The notes: generated by a model from the sequence alone, not told the origin. A stretch of 64,000 bases of DNA from CAVTWJ01 sp964525605 (GCA_964525605.1 CAZGKT010000002.1:62001-126000); one strand, 5' to 3'; shown: positions 42,514-50,967, counted from the stretch's first letter. Program-made: numbers and translations.

Positions 42514-44067
42514 TCAATCTTCAAAATAACTCTCGATGGTTTTCGTTTGGGCCAAAGTAGCATCAATTTTATATCGCTCAATGACTGCGTTCTTATTTGG
42601 ATCGTCTTTATAAATAGCAGAAATAAGTTTTATGGCTGAGTCTCGGTATGCAATCCATGCTCTTTCTGAAATTTTGAATACATCAGAAGTATCACTCGGA
42701 TCACCCTTTAGCCCATTTAAATCGTTTATAACCATATCATCGGCCTTTTTAAGCAATATTTGATAATGTTTATTTAGTTCAATATCCGCCGTTTTGAGGT
42801 CGATGGGCGCGAGTTTATACTCAAGTTTTTTTTGTAATATCTTTTGCACTTCATCTAGATGTTCTTCCTCGTAACTGGATCGCCAAACAGTTTCTTCAAG
42901 TGGGCCCATAGTTGCTCGACCATAAACAAATTCAATTCCAAGAGTTGATTTCTCTTGTAAATCCCTAAACTTTTGCTCGTAATCGGCAAAAGTGGTTTTA
43001 ACTTCTTTGTTTTGTCCGGATAAAGCTTTTTTAACCAGCAAGAATAATTTTTCTCTCGTCAATTTATCACTCTGGTAAGTGCAAGCCGCATCATCACCTT
43101 CACTTTCATCAGCAACACATCGCAAAACAGGAGGGTTTAATACCGTCAGGTTATAGGGAGTAGGTTTCCCCTTTTCCATTCTTTCCGATAAACTTTCCAT
43201 CTCATTCAATTCGCTTGGAATATAGATCAACCCATCTTTGTCTTCCGGTTCATAAAAAGCATATACATCTGGCGACTGTTGTTTCGCGATCAACTTTTTG
43301 TCATTCAAAAAGTCGTCAAAGTCTTTATTCGCCCCTTTAATGTCTTGGGGCGTCCCCAAGCCTTCATATTTCATGAAGGCTAAATAATCATAAGCATTCA
43401 ACAAAGAAAACAATTTATAAGCGAATTTAAAGTCTTTATCGAAACCAATGCCGAAATACCAATTCAAACAAAGATCATTGGGAATGCCTTTATCAGCGGC
43501 CTGGCGAAACAGACTTTCCGCTTTTACCAAATCAAATGGCACCCCATCCCCGTAATAATACCTATAGCCTAATTGCGCCATTGAGAGACCGTTACCCTTA
43601 TCGACTTTATCTTGGAGATCAACGATTCGAGGGTCCGGTAATAATCGAACTAAGGTTGTGGGAATGTTATCAACACCCGAGCGAGTTTGACCGATGATTG
43701 TCATTCCATCAGCACCCATTATCCCGTTAAAAACGGCGACACTATATAATTGGTTGTAAAGTGTCGGGTCTATTGTGTCTTTCACCAAGCTCAAATCCCA
43801 TTTATAGTGCAATTTACCTTGATCAAAATTAACGTCACTTAAGATTTCCGGTTTTTCTTTTTCATCCCTATCAACAATTGCCCCATTTATTTTGTGATTG
43901 GAATCTTCGGAAAACTTATATACAAGTTGATCCGCAGGGTTCTTATCCGAATCTACTGAAATCCATTTACCTGCGATCCCTTTCGGGGCCAAGGAACAAG
44001 AAAATTGTAAGAAAGCAATTGCAATAACAAAGGGAAGAATAGCCAAAAGAAATTTGGACGTAAACAA
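42514..44067 (-). CDS. Sel1-repeat / LprI-like (DUF1311) protein, AT-rich
   Basis: A 517-residue exported protein with Sel1-type repeats near the middle (SMAQLGYRYYYGDGVPFDL, AESLFRQAADKGIP) and a C-terminal LprI/DUF1311-like domain (SERAWIAYRDSAIKLISAIY). I start it at TTG 44067, because GGGAGG lies six bases before it and this gives a signal-peptide-like leader ending near FSC; ATG 44106 or GTG 44115 are alternatives. Base composition is clearly more AT-rich than every neighbour, and a 14-bp direct repeat lies outside each end. LprI relatives inhibit lysozyme, but the key residues cannot be checked here. It looks recently acquired. Confidence 0.7.
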   Translation of the reverse strand: MFTSKFLLAILPFVIAIAFLQFSCSLAPKGIAGKWISVDSDKNPADQLVYKFSEDSNHKINGAIVDRDEKEKPEILSDVNFDQGKLHYKWDLSLVKDTIDPTLYNQLYSVAVFNGIMGADGMTIIGQTRSGVDNIPTTLVRLLPDPRIVDLQDKVDKGNGLSMAQLGYRYYYGDGVPFDLVKAESLFRQAADKGIPNDLCLNWYFGIGFDKDFKFAYKLFSLLNAYDYLAFMKYEGLGTPQDIKGANKDFDDFLNDKKLIAKQQSPDVYAFYEPEDKDGLIYIPSELNEMESLSERMEKGKPTPYNLTVLNPPVLRCVADESEGDDAACTYQSDKLTREKLFLLVKKALSGQNKEVKTTFADYEQKFRDLQEKSTLGIEFVYGRATMGPLEETVWRSSYEEEHLDEVQKILQKKLEYKLAPIDLKTADIELNKHYQILLKKADDMVINDLNGLKGDPSDTSDVFKISERAWIAYRDSAIKLISAIYKDDPNKNAVIERYKIDATLAQTKTIESYFED

Positions 44068-44100
44068 AAGCAACCTCCCATAAACCTGTCCATGACAGGT

Positions 44101-44114
44101 CCCCATCGTGGACA
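44101..44114. repeat. 14-bp direct repeat, left flank of AT-rich gene
   Basis: Partner of the repeat at 42492-42505. A perfect ACCTGTC-CAT-GACAGGT hairpin (44084-44100) lies immediately inside it. The arrangement resembles a target duplication or an attachment core, though no recombinase is nearby. Confidence 0.7.
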
Positions 44115-44122
44115 CTACACCT

Positions 44123-45301
44123 TCACTTCCCCAGCGAATTAAGCATCACCTTCCCGGCTTCATTTGGTTTCCCTTCGTGAAGCATCCCGTGATGGATCTG
44201 GGCATCCGATGCCCAGCCCCAGCCCACATATCCTATTCCCCATTCGTTGAGCAGGGATAAAGCATTCTTGAACCAGGCCAATTCGTGGGCTTTATCATCC
44301 TCGCCGTTGGCCAAATAGGCCCCGATCTCGGTGACCAATAAAGGCTTCTTCAAGTCGTTCGAAACATGGGGCAAAAGCGCCAGGGTAAAAGCTTGTTGAA
44401 GGTCGGCTTTTTCCCAAAGGTTCACCAGGGGCGGGCCGCTTCGGTGGGGCATGCCAGGGCCGCCATTGCCGGAGTTGCGGTACAGATGGGTGCCATAAAC
44501 CACATTGGAGTCGGTGAGGGGATGTTTGGTGATCCAATCCAGGGTTGAGGCCGAATATTGGGGTGGGGGGTAATCCAGATTGACCCAGCACTGGTAATCC
44601 CACTGCACGATGACCGGGTTGGGGGTGAGGGCGCGGATCTTGGGAAGAACCTCGTTCACGAAAAGGAACCATTCGTTCTCGGCCTGGGCATCGCCATGGG
44701 GTTCGTTGTAGAGCTCGAAAAGCACATTGGGGTAATGGCCCAGGGTGCGGGCGACGGATTCCCAGAGCCCCTCGAATTCCGCCCGGTCCTTGACCACATC
44801 GGGGTACTTGCCCCAGGGCGCCCAGGGGAGGGATTCCTGGCCCGATTGGCTTCCATTCACGTTCTTCAAGGCGAAGAAATCGAAAATAACGTAAAGGCCT
44901 TCCTGCCCTGCCCACTTCACCGTGTCTTCCATCATCTTCCGGTACGATTCGGGGTAGGTTACGTTCCGATAGGAATCCTGGTAGGTTTGAACGTCATTCT
45001 TCCACCAGTCAATGACCGTATGGAACCGGACCACATTGAACCCAAGCTGGCGGAATTGGTGGAGGGTCTGCTTGACCACCGCAGGGTTCCAGCTCCCCAT
45101 ACCGGAATAGAGGGGGGCACCGGGGGCATCCCAGGAACCATCCGGCACATCCAGGAAACCATGGTGGTTGATCCCCCGTAAAAGAACGACCTTACCGGAG
45201 GGGTCCTTAAGGTCACGGCCATCCACGTGCAAGGGCAGGGCTTGGGGAAAGACTTGGCGGGAAGTTAAAAGAAGGAAAAGGCCTAATACTAGAGTTTTCA
45301 C
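44123..45301 (-). CDS. secreted GH5 glycoside hydrolase (cellulase family)
   Basis: A 392-residue exported TIM-barrel hydrolase of family GH5. A signal peptide (MKTLVLGLFLLLTSRQVFPQA) follows the GTG at 45301, chosen because GGAGG lies eight bases upstream. GH5 marks include LLRGINHHGF near the N-terminus, the HTVIDWWKND segment, the acid/base Glu about 200 in LFELYNEPHG, and the nucleophile Glu about 325 in LVTEIGAY. It should hydrolyse a beta-1,4 glucan or mannan; the substrate cannot be told from the sequence. It is just downstream of the winged-helix gene (32-bp gap) and near the cyclase gene, so it may be a regulated carbohydrate-use gene. Confidence 0.92.
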   Translation of the reverse strand: MKTLVLGLFLLLTSRQVFPQALPLHVDGRDLKDPSGKVVLLRGINHHGFLDVPDGSWDAPGAPLYSGMGSWNPAVVKQTLHQFRQLGFNVVRFHTVIDWWKNDVQTYQDSYRNVTYPESYRKMMEDTVKWAGQEGLYVIFDFFALKNVNGSQSGQESLPWAPWGKYPDVVKDRAEFEGLWESVARTLGHYPNVLFELYNEPHGDAQAENEWFLFVNEVLPKIRALTPNPVIVQWDYQCWVNLDYPPPQYSASTLDWITKHPLTDSNVVYGTHLYRNSGNGGPGMPHRSGPPLVNLWEKADLQQAFTLALLPHVSNDLKKPLLVTEIGAYLANGEDDKAHELAWFKNALSLLNEWGIGYVGWGWASDAQIHHGMLHEGKPNEAGKVMLNSLGK

Positions 45302-45333
45302 CCAATACGCCTCCACATACTTTGGCAACCAGT

Positions 45334-45807
45334 TTACAACTTAAAGAGGCTTTTCAGGCTAAAAGACCAGCCCTTCTTGGGGGTGTGTTCTGTTACGGGC
45401 TCGGGTATTGGGGTGGATTTTGCAGCGCTTTCCACCATAGTAGCAGGGGTATTGTTTAGCGGTTGAACGGGTTCTTCCTTTGGAAACCCTATGAATCTGC
45501 GATACCACTTATGATGGGTAAGTGCCCTGTAGCGTGTACTTCGACCCCCGCCAATCCGTTCTATGTAATTCTTTTTAACGAGTAGGTTCAAGTTATAAGC
45601 CAGAGAGCTTCGTGCACACCCCAGTTCCTTGGCTAATTCTCCCGGAATCGCAATACCTTTTAGTCTTATAAGATCCAACAGTTTATCCATATCCTTATCG
45701 CTAATAGCCACGCCCTTTCGCCTCAGATTTGGATTTTTTCGCGGCCGTTCTAATCGATTCTTTTCTTGGGGATTGTCACTGGGTTCATTCGGAAGGGTTA
45801 ATGGCAT
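45334..45807 (-). CDS. winged-helix transcription regulator
   Basis: A 157-residue DNA-binding protein. Residues 35-95 form a winged helix-turn-helix (KLLDLIRLKGIAIPGELAK, then ARSSLAYNLNLLVKKNYIE and wing IGGGRSTRYRAL). The N-terminus is basic and disordered; the C-terminal 60 residues are a Pro/Thr-rich tail. I prefer the ATG at 45807 with GAGG eight bases upstream. The only gene-size region upstream contains two perfect inverted repeats, so it is probably autoregulated. It is 32 bp from the GH5 gene and may control it. Confidence 0.8.
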   Translation of the reverse strand: MPLTLPNEPSDNPQEKNRLERPRKNPNLRRKGVAISDKDMDKLLDLIRLKGIAIPGELAKELGCARSSLAYNLNLLVKKNYIERIGGGRSTRYRALTHHKWYRRFIGFPKEEPVQPLNNTPATMVESAAKSTPIPEPVTEHTPKKGWSFSLKSLFKL

Positions 45808-45840
45808 TATTAGCACCTCTGAAATATGGCTTTTTAGGTT

Positions 45841-45885
45841 TTATTCTTCCAACAAAATCCAAATGAGACCTTATTGGAAGAATAA
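45841..45885. promoter_or_regulatory. inverted-repeat operator 1
   Basis: Perfect 12-bp arms TTATTCTTCCAA and TTGGAAGAATAA at 45841-45852 and 45874-45885 with a 21-bp spacer. Same half-site as the repeat at 45923-45965, directly upstream of the winged-helix gene. Confidence 0.8.
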
Positions 45886-45922
45886 TCGAGTAAAAATCAA
45901 ATTACGAAACTAAAACAAGTTC

Positions 45923-45965
45923 TATTCTTCCAATATCAATAATCATTTATGGTATTGGAAGAATA
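45923..45965. promoter_or_regulatory. inverted-repeat operator 2
   Basis: Perfect 13-bp arms TATTCTTCCAATA and TATTGGAAGAATA at 45923-45935 and 45953-45965 with a 17-bp spacer. It shares the core TATTCTTCCAA with operator 1; together they give four identical half-sites. Confidence 0.85.
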
Positions 45966-45977
45966 AAACCCCAGGTT

Positions 45978-47312
45978 TTACTGGGTTGTAGCTGGGTTTG
46001 CTGCGGGCGTGATTACCCGCCGAACGGGGATGACGCTCGAATGGTAAAACTTGGTAAATACGACCGAGGTTATGTTGAAGTTCCCCGTTCCCTGGTTTGG
46101 GGGAAAATCAAATTGTGCCGACTCGATCGCGGTGAGATTCAGAACCTTGTTGCCAGATTGGTTACCCCAATTCGAACTGAGGGTAAAGTCAGCTAGCTTG
46201 ATCTGGTAATTCTGCCAATTGCCGGTACCCGTGATCATGGGGCTTCGGTATTGTTCCCCATCGGCGCCATTCACCCCCGGGTAAGAGGCCGCCCCTGGGG
46301 AGCCCACCCCCGCTTCGTTGAGGGCGACCTGAAATTGAAAGCCAGACGGCGCAGAAGCGAAAATTTCCAACGTATCGCAATCTTCGGCGTCCAAATACTT
46401 GTCCGCGACAAAAGGCGGATTGTTGGGATATATCGTGACCCCGCTTCCGCTGGTTCCCGTGTCGTAATGAAAAAAGATCGGGTAATGTTTTTTCATGGCC
46501 GTGATCTGGTTACCCGGGTTCTGATTGGCATCGATGCGGGTGGGAGGGCGGCTGGGAACATAGAGGGGTCGGAAACCGGGCCTGGCTTGGTAGGCCACGG
46601 GTTTATTCGCCTCGTTGAACCAAAAAATCCCACCCAGGGTCGCCAGGGCGGCCAGCAGGAACCAGACCAAGATCCACGCCACTGAAAGCCTACTGCCCGA
46701 CGGGCTTTTGGGTTCTTTGTGGACGCCCAGGACCGGATGGGGATCGGAATGGGAAACGGTGTGGACCCCGCCACCCATGACTTCCATGACGATCTTATAG
46801 ATCTCAATTTTTTGAGCGATGTTCTTGAGTTCATGGGGCCCGAGGGCGGTGGCGTGAAATTCCACTTGGTTCTTGATGTGGTTGTAGACATCCTGGGAGA
46901 TGCAGATGCCGCCAGGCTCGGCGATGGGCTGTAACCGGGCCGCGATATTGACCCCTTCCCCGAAAATGTCATTGTCGGACATGACCACGTCGCCGATGTG
47001 GATGCCGATGCGCACCTGGTGTTTTTGCCCGCTGGAAAAAGAGAAACCCTGGTTGTAATCATGAAGATGTTTTTGGATGGAAACCGCGCAACGGACCGCA
47101 TTGACCGCGCTTCCAAAATCGGCCAAAAAGGCGTCACCCACGGTCTTGATGACTCTTCCGCCGTTTTTTTCGATCTCGCCCTGCAGGAGGGCGTTGTGGA
47201 ACTTCAAGAAGGTGAGGGTTCCGACCTCGTCTTCCCCCATCATTTTGCTGTAGCCCACGATATCCGTGAACATAATGGCGGAAAGTTTGCGTTGGACGTT
47301 TTCTTCAGGCAT
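45978..47312 (-). CDS. membrane class III adenylate/guanylate cyclase with extracellular sugar-binding-like domain
   Basis: A 444-residue protein. A cytosolic class III cyclase domain occupies residues 8-180, with the metal Asp in IMFTDIVGYSKMM and KTVGDAFLADF, and the Asn/Arg pair of GEGVNIAARLQ. One membrane helix (about 210-232, SVAWILVWFLLAALATLGG) leads to a C-terminal domain (about 278-422) with a jelly-roll pattern: ASAPSGFQFQVALNEAG, GNWQNYQIKLADF and LNLTAIESAQFDF, resembling CBM11/CIA30-like folds. This layout suggests a receptor that makes cyclic nucleotide when a ligand binds outside. The ATG at 47312 is chosen by the family start. It lies upstream of the regulator and GH5 genes. 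Confidence 0.85.
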   Translation of the reverse strand: MPEENVQRKLSAIMFTDIVGYSKMMGEDEVGTLTFLKFHNALLQGEIEKNGGRVIKTVGDAFLADFGSAVNAVRCAVSIQKHLHDYNQGFSFSSGQKHQVRIGIHIGDVVMSDNDIFGEGVNIAARLQPIAEPGGICISQDVYNHIKNQVEFHATALGPHELKNIAQKIEIYKIVMEVMGGGVHTVSHSDPHPVLGVHKEPKSPSGSRLSVAWILVWFLLAALATLGGIFWFNEANKPVAYQARPGFRPLYVPSRPPTRIDANQNPGNQITAMKKHYPIFFHYDTGTSGSGVTIYPNNPPFVADKYLDAEDCDTLEIFASAPSGFQFQVALNEAGVGSPGAASYPGVNGADGEQYRSPMITGTGNWQNYQIKLADFTLSSNWGNQSGNKVLNLTAIESAQFDFPPNQGTGNFNITSVVFTKFYHSSVIPVRRVITPAANPATTQ

Positions 47313-47440
47313 GGGGGAACCTCGGAATACCGAAAATAGCTTTTGGGGCTCCCCTCCCAAAGGCGAACACAGAGGCATTATAGAAGTTTCGGATATTCCC
47401 GGTTTGGATTTATTGGCGGGTGTTACATCGGTATTACCAA

Positions 47441-48016
47441 CTAATTCGAAAGGATTTTCTCGATTCGCTGGTCAGGAATGATCCAGATGACGGCCACCAC
47501 GAAATAAAGGCCGTAGGAAAGCCAGGGGAGCAGGAAGGAAAGAAGGATTCCCGAAACATATAAGGCGATGGAAAGGTAGCCTTTAAAATCACGGCCAATG
47601 GCCTTGGCGATGACCGAATCTTTACCATGATGGGCAATGAGGGTTTTCGTCAGGATGGTATAGGCGATAGCCGATAAAAACAGAACCAAACCATAAAGGG
47701 CAACCGGCCAGGTCGTAAGGCCCGCCTGGCCCAACCAAGCGGTGGCAAAGGGGGTCATGGAAAGCCAGAAGAGCAGATGCAGGTTCGCCAGCAGGATCTT
47801 GCCGTTCACCCCCTTCACGGCCTGGAAAAGATGGTGGTGATTGCTCCAGTAGATGCCCACATAGGTAAAACTGAGGGCGTAACTGACGAAGTTGGGGATG
47901 ATAGGTTTTAAAGCGGCCAGTTCCCCACTATGGGGAGGCCGCAAATCCAGCACCATAATGGTGATGATGATGGCCAAGACGCCGTCGCTGAAAGCCTCAA
48001 GTCTTCCTTTGTTCAT
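47441..48016 (-). CDS. TMEM175-family (DUF1211) potassium channel
   Basis: A 191-residue integral membrane protein of the TMEM175/DUF1211 family, with one six-helix unit as usual for bacterial forms (assembling as a tetramer in relatives). The diagnostic first-helix motif FSDGVLAIIIT is at residues 9-19, followed by helices with ALSFTYVGIYWSNHHHLF and FWLSMTPFATAWLG. It would conduct K+. Monocistronic; divergent from the HEAGH membrane gene. Confidence 0.9.
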   Translation of the reverse strand: MNKGRLEAFSDGVLAIIITIMVLDLRPPHSGELAALKPIIPNFVSYALSFTYVGIYWSNHHHLFQAVKGVNGKILLANLHLLFWLSMTPFATAWLGQAGLTTWPVALYGLVLFLSAIAYTILTKTLIAHHGKDSVIAKAIGRDFKGYLSIALYVSGILLSFLLPWLSYGLYFVVAVIWIIPDQRIEKILSN

Positions 48017-48088
48017 AGGTTCCCCATGCTCATATAGAAAAAGTTTTAACCTGGGCTTGGATTCTAATGAGAGAATTTGTAGAAAGCG

Positions 48089-48700
48089 ATGCCGGGAAGC
48101 GAAATTTCGGCCCTCCAGAGGAAGCCTTTATTGAACCCTAAACATATTAAATATTTCGTGGCCGCCGGTTTATCCTCGGTTGGAGGTTTATTTCTTACCT
48201 TCCGTTTCGAGGACCATATGCCCATGGCCGAATGGTTTTACAACCTGGAAGGCTCCCTCCTCTTCCCCCTTTCCGCGCTGAACCTGGCCTTTCACGAGGC
48301 GGGACATTGGATCTATGGAATCTTGGGCGTGCGATTCATTACCATTGCGGGCGGGACCCTCATGCAACTTACCTTTCCCGCCTTTTGTCTGGCGCACTTT
48401 ATTCGCCAGAAAAGCCAGGGCGGAATCCTTTTTTGCCTCTTCTGGATGGGGGAAAACCTGGATGAAGTGGGCTGGTATATGGCGGACGCCAAGGCGCAGG
48501 CCCTGATTCTCATCACCGGTATGTCAGGCCGGGAAGGCGGGGGACATGACTGGGCCAATATGCTGGGGATGATGGGGTTGACCAACCACTGCGTGGGAAT
48601 GGCTGAATGCGTCGACTGGGCGGGGTGTTCACTGATGGTATTTCCCCTGGCCTGGGGCCTGGTTTACCTTGGGAACAGATTCATTCGAACGAAGGATTGA
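48089..48700 (+). CDS. polytopic membrane protein with HEAGH motif
   Basis: A 203-residue protein with four or five hydrophobic segments. An HEAGH sequence (NLAFHEAGHWIYGILG) lies near residue 69 inside a membrane region, which could be a zinc-protease site of the site-2-protease type, but no downstream Asp-containing motif is clear (HEAGH is followed by GGTLMQLTFPAFC, then WMGENLDEVGWYMADA). It may be a membrane metalloprotease or an unrelated protein with a chance motif. The start codon is uncertain. It is divergent from the TMEM175 gene. Confidence 0.55.
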   Translation: MPGSEISALQRKPLLNPKHIKYFVAAGLSSVGGLFLTFRFEDHMPMAEWFYNLEGSLLFPLSALNLAFHEAGHWIYGILGVRFITIAGGTLMQLTFPAFCLAHFIRQKSQGGILFCLFWMGENLDEVGWYMADAKAQALILITGMSGREGGGHDWANMLGMMGLTNHCVGMAECVDWAGCSLMVFPLAWGLVYLGNRFIRTKD

Positions 48701-48729
48701 ACCGCCGGCCAGGAAGTTGATCCGCCGGT

Positions 48730-49611
48730 TCAGGGCACCTCGTCAAACGGCCCGATATATTTATCCGAAATCACGAAATCGTCGAACCAGGCCTTTTCAT
48801 CCTGGATCGGCGCCCAGGATGGGTCATTCCCGCCAAAAAACGTGTCGAAATACATCTTGTCGATTTTTAAATTGGGCGTGGTACGAAAGCGGATATTCTC
48901 GACTTCCAGCGCCGGTTCCCCGTCCAGCCAGGAACGGATGAAGCCGTTGCTCTTTCCCGGATCGTTCAATTGAACGTAGGTTTCGACGCATTGCCATTTG
49001 CCGGGGATGAAAGCGCGAGTCTTGCCGTCCATGTCCCAATTGAAGTCATCCCCGTACTTGTCCGCCTGGTCCGGGTAATAAACGTACTGCACGATGCGCC
49101 CGTTGGGGCGCCACATAATCCGGGCGCTCCAGCCATCCGTCCCGTTGGGTTTGTGCCCTCCCGTGTTCGCGTTTCCTCCGCACAGGCCGGGCAGTTTCCC
49201 GCCCCGCATGAAATAAAAACCGGGTTCAAAGCGGACGTAGTAGCGCAGATAGAGCGATTCGCGGGGGGCAATCCCCAACTGGTTCAGATCTGTCAGGTAC
49301 TCGAAGCCCCCGGGCGGCCCCATGATCCCCTGATGGTATTGCACCTGCAGTGCATTTCCCTGGTGGGGATAAAAAGCGTCGGGGGCCGGGACCAGGCTTC
49401 CGTTCACGGACGGCGAGGGTCCCCAGAGCATTCCCCAGGCCGAGGTCCAAGGCTGGGCTTCATAGCCCGAGAAAAAAAGAATGCCGGGCTTGTCGCCCAG
49501 GCCAGGCTCCAACATGTCGGGGGGGTCGCCTGAAATCGCAAAAGCCCTGCCGGCCCATAAGCAAAAAAAGAGAAGGATGAGGCAATGCCTCAAAACAGCG
49601 GGATGGTTCAA
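48730..49611 (-). CDS. secreted polysaccharide-lyase-14-like protein
   Basis: A 293-residue exported protein with the jelly-roll pattern of PL14-like lyases: SLYLRYYVRFEPGFYFMRGGK, SARIMWRPNGRIVQYVY, and the C-terminal FDTFFGGNDPSWAP and WFDDFVIS. I start it at TTG 49611, which overlaps the upstream gene's stop as TTGA, gives a signal peptide (NHPAVLRHCLILLFFCLWAG) and implies translational coupling; a longer frame overlaps that gene. PL14 members degrade alginate or glucuronan, but some homologues are non-catalytic and no residues can be verified. It likely acts in the periplasm or outside the cell. Confidence 0.75.
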   Translation of the reverse strand: MNHPAVLRHCLILLFFCLWAGRAFAISGDPPDMLEPGLGDKPGILFFSGYEAQPWTSAWGMLWGPSPSVNGSLVPAPDAFYPHQGNALQVQYHQGIMGPPGGFEYLTDLNQLGIAPRESLYLRYYVRFEPGFYFMRGGKLPGLCGGNANTGGHKPNGTDGWSARIMWRPNGRIVQYVYYPDQADKYGDDFNWDMDGKTRAFIPGKWQCVETYVQLNDPGKSNGFIRSWLDGEPALEVENIRFRTTPNLKIDKMYFDTFFGGNDPSWAPIQDEKAWFDDFVISDKYIGPFDEVP

Positions 49612-50114
49612 GTCGATTTCCGTTTTTTCCCGGTTTGCAACTTCCCCGACCTTTTCTTGAGGCCCCCCTGATCCCCTAAATTCTTCACGCGATGAAAGAA
49701 TCCCTGCCATTCATACCCGATCCCGAACTTCAAAACCGGTGCCCCTAAATAAGCCAGGGAAACGCCTATTAATCCCGAGTAAAAAAGAAGTTCGTCGGGG
49801 GAAGAAACACCTTCATTGGGATTGAAATTTCGATAGGAGTACCAGACAAAAAGGACCAGTGGAACCAGAAGAATTGAATGAAGGATGAGGATTTTTCTTC
49901 CGAAACAAATTCCCAGCGCCACGAACAGAAGGGGAAGAACCGCCAAAACAGTGAAAAGCCGAATCCCCGTCTCAAAGGCGGGATGAAACATCCAAATAAA
50001 CAACATGGGTCCGATATATCCCGCGAACCAGAACAAGAAATAGGCGCCGAAATCCCTCAAGAAAAGGTCGAGACCCCTGATATTCGTTTGAAAGATCATC
50101 GATGGCTTCTCCAT
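49608..50114 (-). CDS. small polytopic membrane protein
   Basis: A 168-residue protein with four hydrophobic segments (LRDFGAYFLFWFAGYIGPM, LFTVLAVLPLLFVALGICFG, HSILLVPLVLFVWYSY, ELLFYSGLIGVSLAYLG) and a basic C-terminal tail ending KKRKST. I do not recognise the family. Its stop overlaps the PL14-like gene (TTGA), so the two are probably an operon. A role in its export or in sugar uptake is only a guess. Confidence 0.6.
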   Translation of the reverse strand: MEKPSMIFQTNIRGLDLFLRDFGAYFLFWFAGYIGPMLFIWMFHPAFETGIRLFTVLAVLPLLFVALGICFGRKILILHSILLVPLVLFVWYSYRNFNPNEGVSSPDELLFYSGLIGVSLAYLGAPVLKFGIGYEWQGFFHRVKNLGDQGGLKKRSGKLQTGKKRKST

Positions 50115-50220
50115 GCCTCAGAGGATACCCGATTATCGACAGGTTCGTTAAACTTTCCCCTACTCACGCGAAGATCCTGTTCAAAAAACTAGAAGAACCC
50201 CTTTCGGAAATCCAATTTTA

Positions 50221-50259
50221 AAAACAAAAAAGCACCCGGACTTTATCCTCCAGGTGCTT
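50221..50259 (-). terminator. rho-independent terminator downstream of the Spy-like gene
   Basis: Read on the minus strand, a stem of AAGCACC and GGTGCTT (7 bp, loop 16 nt) is followed by a run of T/G-interrupted uridines (TTTTTGTTTTT). It starts about 25 bases after the stop of the Spy-like gene. Confidence 0.8.
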
Positions 50260-50284
50260 GGGTCTTCGTAAAACCGATTAAATC

Positions 50285-50893
50285 TCAGTTCGCTCCAGGC
50301 GCATTGCTCGAATCGCCTCCGGCATCGGGGGAGGAATTCCCCTGATTCATTTTTCGGCGATTCATGAGCCTTTGCATGAATTGGCCTCCCCGGTTCTGCA
50401 TGCCCAGGATCAATTTAGCCTGTTGCACGGTGGTTAAAATCTTGTTCACTTGGGTTTCCATGTTTTCGCGGCTCGCCTGCATGGCTTTCCTGTCAGCCGC
50501 GAGAGCATCCAGGGACTTTTGCAACTCGGCTACCGAGGCTTTGGCATCCACCTTTTGCTGAAGCGTGTCGATATCGAGCTTCATCTGGTCTTGGATGGTT
50601 TTACCGGCCGCCATTTGGGTTCGGAATAAGTCTTTCATTTGGGTGACCTGATCGTCCGTTAGGCCCAATTTGTCCTTCAACTTATCAGGATTCATCACCA
50701 TTCCGCCCTGAGGCCCGCCGGGACCCATGCCGGGACGGCCATGTCCATTGCCTCCCTGGGGACCGTTATTATCGCCGGACGTTTGTCCCCCGTTATCACC
50801 GGCTGGAGGCGGAGCATCCTGGGCAAATACGGTTAAAGCCGACCCTGCCAGGGCCCCTGCCATCAAAGCCGAAAGCCAAATCTTCTTATTCAT
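50285..50893 (-). CDS. periplasmic Spy/CpxP-like protein
   Basis: A 202-residue exported protein with signal peptide MNKKIWLSALMAGALAGSALTVFA. A Gly/Asn/Pro-rich segment (residues 30-65) is followed by Ala/Lys/Gln-rich helices containing KLGLTDDQVTQMKDLF and AELQKSLDALAADRKAM, which match the LTXXQ-type Spy/CpxP chaperone family. It may counter protein misfolding in the periplasm or bind metal, as relatives do. It ends before a clear terminator. Monocistronic, with no obvious regulator nearby. Confidence 0.75.
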   Translation of the reverse strand: MNKKIWLSALMAGALAGSALTVFAQDAPPPAGDNGGQTSGDNNGPQGGNGHGRPGMGPGGPQGGMVMNPDKLKDKLGLTDDQVTQMKDLFRTQMAAGKTIQDQMKLDIDTLQQKVDAKASVAELQKSLDALAADRKAMQASRENMETQVNKILTTVQQAKLILGMQNRGGQFMQRLMNRRKMNQGNSSPDAGGDSSNAPGAN

Positions 50894-50967
50894 TATGATT
50901 CCTCCTGAAATTGAACTCGAACTTTTAGACGAAATACGGGCCGCGAATGAGCCGGTCCAACCACGGA

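Noticed and set aside
48089..48700. HEAGH protein as the missing JAMM protease for the GGK carrier
   Set aside because: JAMM proteases use ExnHxHPxxxSxxxxD in a soluble domain; none of that is present here.
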